Assembly (NCBI RefSeq): GCF_948329515.1
Contig: NZ_CAOJCN010000005.1
Span: forward strand, 62,001 to 126,000
Direction of reading: 5' to 3'
Length of the DNA: 64,000 nt
Source: Cohnella rhizoplanae
Lineage (GTDB): Bacteria; Bacillota; Bacilli; Paenibacillales; Paenibacillaceae
This document shows, one piece after another, positions 58,954 through 64,000 of the stretch. Made by a program: the position numbers and the translations under genes. The notes below the pieces were generated by a model, which did no database searches, was not told the origin of the DNA, and worked only from the letters and a program-made list of their open reading frames with translations. Within the stretch, counting starts at the first letter, position 1. Each line of letters opens with the position of its first letter.

Positions 58954-60080
58954 CCTTCCGCCTCCTTCTCTCGCGGCGGCAGGCCGTACAGTTCGGCGGC
59001 GGTGTCGTAGTAGACCCGGTCCGCCAGGGCGTCGGCCAGCTTGGGCAGCGCCTGTTTGGGCGAATCGTAGTCCCAGTGCGGATAATCGCTGCAGTACATC
59101 AGCGTTTCGTCGGCATGGACGCTGTCCAGCAGGGCGTCGAACAAGGCGCGGCTCGGCGGCTCGTCGATCGGCTGCGTCGTGACGCGGACATGCTCGCGGA
59201 AGTATTCGCTCGGCCGCTTGCGGACCCACGGCGTCTGCACGCGCAGCCCCTTCCACTCCTGGTCCATCTTCCACAGCAAGGGCGCGAGCCAGAGGACGCC
59301 GGCTTCCTGCAGCACGACCCGCAGCGTCGGGAAGCGCTCGAACGTGCCTTCGAAAATAAAGCTGGCCAGATGCGCCGCCATCGTCGACGGCCGCGCGCAG
59401 CGCGTCTCGATGTAGTTCGTCACGTACCCGGCGCCCGTCGGCGGGCTGTTGATGCCCTCGCCCTCCAGGCCGACGTGGATCGTAAACGGCAGGTTGTGCC
59501 GCACGCACGCTTCGTAGATCGGATCGTAATACCGGTTCCCGTAGGGCAGCGTCGCGCCGTTGCAGACGATGACCTGCACCATGTCGGCTCTGCCGCCGAC
59601 GCGGTCGATCTCCTTCGCGGCGAGCCGCGGCTCCTGCTTCGGGATCATGACCGAGCCCCGCAGCCGGCTGTCCCGCGACAGCCAATGCTCGATCGTATAG
59701 TCGTTGATCGCGCTGCAGGTCGCAGCCGCGTAGTCGTAGTTAATCGTCGCCTGAATGCCGTAGCCTTCCCCGGTCAGAATGCCGTATGCGACGTTGTAGC
59801 GGTCGAGATGCTGCCGCTGCATGAGCGCCAGATCGCTGCCGGCGCGGCCGCCGTCCTCCGGATAGGCGTCGGCCATCCGTCCGCCGACCCCGCCGTTAAA
59901 ATGCATGCCGCCCGGATACGCGGGTCCGTACGCCTCGACCAGCTCCCGGTAATGCCGCGGCAAATACGGCTTGATCTCTTCCATTCCCGAAATCTGGTGA
60001 ATGTCGCAGTCGATGATCGGTCGTTTGGCTTTGCTCTTCTTGTCCGCCGGCGCCGGCGTCTCGGCTTGCGAAGTCTGCAT
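58950..60080 (-). CDS. Amidohydrolase-family metal-dependent hydrolase (ACMSD-like)
   Basis: The 376-residue TIM-barrel protein has the metal-site motif IIDCDIHQ (Asp26, His28), TIHVGLEGEG with a likely metal histidine, and SDYPHWD with the catalytic aspartate. It belongs to the amidohydrolase-2 group that includes decarboxylases such as ACMSD and resorcylate decarboxylase. GGAGG lies 10 bases before the ATG. It is coupled to the Rieske gene. Decarboxylation or hydrolysis of an aromatic or keto acid is a plausible role, but the substrate is unknown. Confidence 0.85.
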   Translation of the reverse strand: MQTSQAETPAPADKKSKAKRPIIDCDIHQISGMEEIKPYLPRHYRELVEAYGPAYPGGMHFNGGVGGRMADAYPEDGGRAGSDLALMQRQHLDRYNVAYGILTGEGYGIQATINYDYAAATCSAINDYTIEHWLSRDSRLRGSVMIPKQEPRLAAKEIDRVGGRADMVQVIVCNGATLPYGNRYYDPIYEACVRHNLPFTIHVGLEGEGINSPPTGAGYVTNYIETRCARPSTMAAHLASFIFEGTFERFPTLRVVLQEAGVLWLAPLLWKMDQEWKGLRVQTPWVRKRPSEYFREHVRVTTQPIDEPPSRALFDALLDSVHADETLMYCSDYPHWDYDSPKQALPKLADALADRVYYDTAAELYGLPPREKEAEG

Positions 60081-60251
60081 GCAAGGTGCACCTCCAAGGT
60101 TTCAATGGAACCGCCGGTCGGCGCTTCGAGAGCCGTCCGGCGATTCGATTGCTTGACCTTCATGTTAAAGCGCAGGTCCTCGATCGCCAATGCTGCCTTG
60201 TCTGTCGTTTTTGCGATTTTGTAAGGTTGCCGTCCTTAAGGTTCTAACGGT

Positions 60252-63200
60252 TCACACCTGCTTCACGACGACGTCGTCGAAATACGCCTGGGCGAAATGG
60301 GTATACACGCCGATTTTCCCGCTTGCGAGGGAAGCATCCGTCGCGTTGATCTTGAGCGTTCCATTGACGTAGGCCTTGATCGCGGTCCCGTTCACCTCGA
60401 GCTTGAACAGATGCTGCGTGCCCGTGCTCAGCGTCAGCGAGGCGGAAGCGACGATGCTCTCCGTGCCGCCTACGACTTTGCGGAGCGTCAACTGCCCCAG
60501 ATTGTTGTCGTAGTAGACGTAATAGTAATTGTCTTTGTCCGCGAACCGCGCTACAAGTCCGATTCTGCCGTAGATGCTCTGCCACTGGTCGGCTTTGATC
60601 TTGGCCTCCACGCTGTAATTCGTCCAGGCCGCTTCGCCGGCCGTAGACTTGGAGCCGCCTTTGTCGAAGTTGTCGGCCAGATAAACGTACGAGCCCCCGT
60701 TCGCGACGACGCTAAAGTTGCCCCAGGAGCTGGCGACCGTCCAGCCGGCCGCCGTGCCGCTCTCGAACTGCTCCTTGAACAGCAGATCGCTCGTCGTGAC
60801 GGCCGTCGGGCCGCTTCCCGCAGAAATGTTGCCCGACGGATCGAACGCCTTCACGACATAGTGATACGTCGTCAGTCCGGTGACGCTCTTATCGGCGTAA
60901 TGCGTGACGTTGCCGTTAAGCGAAGCGATCTCCGCGCCATCGCGATAGATTTTGTAGCCGGACACGCCGACGTTGTCCGTGGATTTGGTCCACGACAGCG
61001 CCACTTTGGCTGCCGTGTCGGATACGGCTGCGACGCCCGAGGGCGCCGTCGGCGCGGTCAGATCCGTGCCGGTGACCGGATCGTACACGAGCTCGAACGC
61101 ATAGCCTTTGTCGGTTTCGAGCGGCACCGAGATCGTCGTGCCGGTCACCGTGACGGGCACCTCCGCCAGCCGCACGCCGTTCTGCGCGAGCTTGTAGGCT
61201 TTGTACGCCGACGGCGTACGCGTCGTATCGAGCTTGAACTCGCCCAGGCCATACTTCACGAGCGTCGGCAGCGTGCCCTGGTGATACGTCGTGAGGCCGC
61301 CGGACGTCTCCTCGTATTCCCCGGTCCCGGCGGCGTCGGTCGTATAGCTGAGCAGGATCCGGCCGCTCTCGTCCAGCGGCTCGTCGTCCAGCGACAGCGC
61401 GGACACCGTGCCGTGCGCCAGATCGCCCTTCAGCGTGACGGCGCCGAGCTCGAAGCTGCTGTCGTCCAACGTCCCGACGGCCGCCGCCGCGTACGGCGTG
61501 TTGATCAGGTACGTATTCGTGTTCAGGTCGAACACGAGCTCGCCCGTATCCGAGACCAGCAGGTCGTCGTCCAGGGCGTCCTGCATGGACGCTTTGAGTC
61601 CGGCGTCGTCGAGCGCGTCGATGAACGTCTCCGCAACCTCCTTCATCGTCATCGCGTTCGTGACCGCAATCTCGTTGGCGCTCGGGATATCCCCCGCCGC
61701 GATCTCCGCCGGCGTCAGGTCGGGCGTGATCTTATAGATCGTATAAGGCGCGGCCGGATGGTCCGCATATACCGTCACCGTCTTGAACAAATGCGGAATC
61801 ATCATGCGGTTGCGTTCCTGATCCTGGTTTTCGGTCGCCGAGCCGTGCGTCGTCACCCAATTTTTATCCCGGACGATGACGAACTTCGGTTCGCTCTCCG
61901 CGACGTGTCCCCTGCGGAACAGAAGCGCGCTCTGATACTCGGACATCGTCGCCAGCGTATCCGTGACGGAGTCGAAGGAGATGGCGCCGCCGAGCGGCGC
62001 CTCGTTGACCGCCTCGTTCACCCGGCTGCTGAAGTCGAAGCGGTTCATCATATCCCAGCCGTTGAAAGCCCCGGTCGCGGACGAGATCAAGCCGAGCTCG
62101 TCTCGCCCGTCGGTCGGGAACTCCTGGTTGAACTCCGTGAGCGCGAAGGGCTTCCGGTAGAGCTGGCCGAGCGCAAGGGCGGGAATGTAATTTTTGATAA
62201 TGGACGAACCGTACTGCGGAGCGTAGCTCGACGCCGTCGCAGGATCGAACACGGTGCTGTAGCGCGGATGCGTGAGCGGGTTGTAACTAAAGACGCCTCT
62301 GCCGTTAACCAGTCCGTTGTACAGATGCGTCTCCTGAACGTCCGCCTGCGTCCGCCAGTAGTTGGCCAGCGAATCGTTAATATAGTTGATGCCGCCGATC
62401 GGCGCGCGGACGCCTACAACGTTCTTCAAATACGACTTCATGTCGCCGTTGGCCGCGAACTGCTTCTCGGTAAAGTACGCGGTCATGAGGTCCCGGACGC
62501 CGGACGGCGCCCCCCAAAAGCTCGTCGGAAACGTCGACACCGTCGGCAGCCCTTTGCCGGTCAGGTAGGCATTGAAGTCCGTCTTGATCCAGTTATTGAA
62601 GTTGGCGTCGGAGAAGCTGGCGTTGTAGAGCAGCGATTCGTTGACCGGAGAAAGTCCCATCAGTTGAGGATCGTCCTTCAGCGCAAGGCCGGTATAGGGA
62701 TTCACGTGCGACAAAAGCTGATTGGCGAACGACTTCCAGATGGCGATTCCGTCCGGCATCAGCGTCGCCAAATACTTGGATGCGGTCGCGCCGTATATGT
62801 TCAGGCTCGAGACGCCCGAGAAATCGGCATACGCCAAAATGTCCATGTCGATATAAATGCCGCGCGCCTTGAGCAACGCGTTGAAGTACTCGAAATTATC
62901 GAGCTTGGCCGCGTTCAGCGTCACCGTCGTGGACGTGGGTTTCGCCATCAAGCCTTTAGCCCAGTCATAGTTCTGGTCCACGGAGGAATACCGTACGACG
63001 TTGTAGCCCATGGCGGCGAGCCGGTCTGCGATGACGACCATCTCCGCGTGGGTCGGATCGGTGCCGTAGCTGCCGTTCAGGTTGCCGCCGTAGAACTTCA
63101 CCTTTTTCGCCGGTTCTTCCTCGAACACGTAATCGCCGTCCGCGTCGATTTGAACGAAGCCCTTGTCCCCCGCCGGCGCGTCGTTCAGGAACGATAGATC

Positions 63201-63371
63201 CAGGGCGCTGCCTGACGCCACGGCCATCGTCGTATCGATCGCCCGCCAGGTGCTGTCGGCCACGATCGGGTCCGCGCTTGCCACCTCAGCCTTGCCGGCG
63301 ACGGACGCGACGGGTATAAGCAGGGCAAGCGACAAGGCGACGGCCGTCGGTTTGGTCATTCTTTTCATCAT
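60252..63371 (-). CDS. Secreted glycosidase-like protein with FN3 and C-terminal beta-sandwich
   Basis: The 1039-residue protein has a signal peptide (about 1-33) and a TIM-barrel-like domain (about 60-560). That domain resembles clan GH-A glycosidases, with a likely acid/base Glu245 in LSPVNESLLYN and nucleophile Glu413 in LTEFNQEFP. A beta-rich middle domain (about 560-765), an FN3 domain (about 770-860) and a C-terminal concanavalin/laminin-G-like sandwich (862-1039) follow. It has no SLH or sortase signal, so it is released. GAGGAGG lies 6 bases before the ATG. The exact GH family and substrate are not evident. It lies in a separate unit from the SDR gene. Confidence 0.82.
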   Translation of the reverse strand: MMKRMTKPTAVALSLALLIPVASVAGKAEVASADPIVADSTWRAIDTTMAVASGSALDLSFLNDAPAGDKGFVQIDADGDYVFEEEPAKKVKFYGGNLNGSYGTDPTHAEMVVIADRLAAMGYNVVRYSSVDQNYDWAKGLMAKPTSTTVTLNAAKLDNFEYFNALLKARGIYIDMDILAYADFSGVSSLNIYGATASKYLATLMPDGIAIWKSFANQLLSHVNPYTGLALKDDPQLMGLSPVNESLLYNASFSDANFNNWIKTDFNAYLTGKGLPTVSTFPTSFWGAPSGVRDLMTAYFTEKQFAANGDMKSYLKNVVGVRAPIGGINYINDSLANYWRTQADVQETHLYNGLVNGRGVFSYNPLTHPRYSTVFDPATASSYAPQYGSSIIKNYIPALALGQLYRKPFALTEFNQEFPTDGRDELGLISSATGAFNGWDMMNRFDFSSRVNEAVNEAPLGGAISFDSVTDTLATMSEYQSALLFRRGHVAESEPKFVIVRDKNWVTTHGSATENQDQERNRMMIPHLFKTVTVYADHPAAPYTIYKITPDLTPAEIAAGDIPSANEIAVTNAMTMKEVAETFIDALDDAGLKASMQDALDDDLLVSDTGELVFDLNTNTYLINTPYAAAAVGTLDDSSFELGAVTLKGDLAHGTVSALSLDDEPLDESGRILLSYTTDAAGTGEYEETSGGLTTYHQGTLPTLVKYGLGEFKLDTTRTPSAYKAYKLAQNGVRLAEVPVTVTGTTISVPLETDKGYAFELVYDPVTGTDLTAPTAPSGVAAVSDTAAKVALSWTKSTDNVGVSGYKIYRDGAEIASLNGNVTHYADKSVTGLTTYHYVVKAFDPSGNISAGSGPTAVTTSDLLFKEQFESGTAAGWTVASSWGNFSVVANGGSYVYLADNFDKGGSKSTAGEAAWTNYSVEAKIKADQWQSIYGRIGLVARFADKDNYYYVYYDNNLGQLTLRKVVGGTESIVASASLTLSTGTQHLFKLEVNGTAIKAYVNGTLKINATDASLASGKIGVYTHFAQAYFDDVVVKQV

Positions 63372-63660
63372 TTCAAGCCTCCTCAGTGAATGGAATTCGC
63401 ATGTTGAAGGCGCTTACAAATTTGAAGTCGCCTTCCGGCTGCTTGCGCTTCATCTCCTTTCCCGCCATTTCAGCAATATCATAGAATTAGACGGTCCGAC
63501 CGACAATGTTCGCCCGTCAGCTGTTTTTGCGAGTTCGTCAGCTTCGGCGGGCCGCACCGAAACACGGCTAATAGGTTAAATAAAAACCCGCGCCTTGCGC
63601 GAGTTTTTAAAAGTCTATTCGATTGCGGATACCTGCCTGCTTCTGCTTGCTCCATACAGT
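63372..63660. other. Intergenic region, one terminator
   Basis: These 289 bases lie between the glycosidase-like gene and the SDR gene. Apart from the terminator at 63582-63608 I see nothing convincing. The promoter of the 1039-residue protein should lie here, but no clear boxes were found. Confidence 0.45.
63582..63608 (-). terminator. Terminator of the SDR gene
   Basis: AAAAACCCGCGC (63582-63593) pairs with GCGCGAGTTTTT (63597-63608) with one mismatch, giving a T5 tract on the minus strand about 55 bases past the SDR stop. Confidence 0.8.
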
Positions 63661-64000
63661 TTACAGCTCCACCGTCATGCCGCCGTCGGCCACCAGCGTG
63701 GCGCCCGTCATGAACGAGTTGTCGGGACTGGCCGCGAACATGACGACGGACGCGATCTCCTCGGGCTGTCCGACGCGGCCGATCGGCTGCGACTCGTCCC
63801 ACTGCTTCATGATCTCGTCCCGCGGCGTATCGAGGTTCTTGACGCTGCTCTCGAGCATCGGCGTCCGCACCGCGCCGGGCAGCACCGTATTGGCGCGAAT
63901 GTTCTGCTTCGCGAAGTCGAGGGCGATCGCCCGCGTGAGACCCGCGATGCCCGCCTTCGAGGCCGCGTAGGCCGAGTAGCCGTCCAGCGTCGCGAGGGCG
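63661..64000 (-). CDS. Short-chain dehydrogenase/reductase, 5' end outside the window
   Basis: The last 113 residues of an SDR-family oxidoreductase are visible. They include the catalytic YAASK (Tyr and Lys), NIRANTVLPGAVRTPM after the active site, and the typical ending PEEIASVVMFAASPDNSFMTGATLVADGGM. The frame continues through the window edge at 64000, so the gene is cut. NAD(P)H-dependent oxidation or reduction of a hydroxyl or keto group is expected. The substrate is unknown. Confidence 0.9.
   Translation of the reverse strand, partial: ALATLDGYSAYAASKAGIAGLTRAIALDFAKQNIRANTVLPGAVRTPMLESSVKNLDTPRDEIMKQWDESQPIGRVGQPEEIASVVMFAASPDNSFMTGATLVADGGMTVEL

Noticed and set aside
60297..63197. 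966-codon plus-strand open frame antisense to the secreted glycosidase
   Set aside because: Its composition is that of a GC-rich shadow frame, and the minus-strand frame has a signal peptide, catalytic motifs and FN3.
1..64000. tRNA, rRNA, transposase, integrase or prophage genes
   Set aside because: I looked for cloverleaf tails, rRNA-like segments, transposase or integrase motifs and long flanking repeats and found none.

Overview
The window reads as chromosomal DNA of a GC-rich, Gram-positive member of the Paenibacillaceae (Cohnella or Paenibacillus type). Four things point there. Ribosome-binding sites are strong AGGAGG-type. There are S-layer homology (SLH) repeats, and many YesN/YesM-type two-component pairs and AraC regulators sit beside lipoprotein-based CUT1 sugar ABC transporters. 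BlaI/M56 and CcpA-like sites are also present. I saw no rRNA, tRNA, insertion sequence, prophage or CRISPR array. Most genes are on the minus strand.

Layout: 1-5700 holds a cut-off membrane protein, a propeller lipoprotein, a BlaI / M56 protease / signal peptidase II set and a three-gene membrane-protein operon. 5987-19609 is a probable mannan locus: a 2878-residue SLH-anchored protein with three GH26 mannanase modules plus an esterase, a sugar ABC transporter and a LacI regulator. 19761-23104 carries two Gfo/Idh/MocA oxidoreductases and an AraC regulator. 23282-25411 is a membrane-bound alpha/beta hydrolase. 25761-32140 is a sialic-acid operon (solute-binding protein, two permeases, lyase, epimerase, ROK kinase, YhcH) with a divergent two-component system at 32358-35847. 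35973-38969 is an AraC regulator facing an uncharacterised glycosidase-like protein. 39031-42186 groups a flavin reductase, a GAPDH paralogue, a ring-cleaving dioxygenase and a DoxX protein, the last two behind a promoter with repeated operator-like palindromes. 42496-44647 holds two membrane proteins. 44790-49355 is a GH4 / oxidoreductase / FG-GAP operon with a divergent AraC gene. 49359-50252 is an unknown membrane protein. 50457-58358 is a third ABC importer with an AraC - histidine kinase - response regulator operon driven by a promoter with a CcpA-type site. 58507-60080 is an amidohydrolase-Rieske pair. 60252-63371 is a secreted glycosidase-like protein. 63661-64000 is the end of a short-chain dehydrogenase.

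The theme is scavenging of complex carbohydrates. Surface or secreted enzymes cut polymers, three CUT1 importers bring in oligosaccharides or sialic acid, and cytoplasmic enzymes process them. Each block has its own regulator, and several promoters also carry CcpA/LacI-type operators. The CUT1 importers have no ATPase in the window, as expected where one shared MsmX-type ATPase serves many importers. Substrates are inferred from gene content and family knowledge, and no database search was possible.
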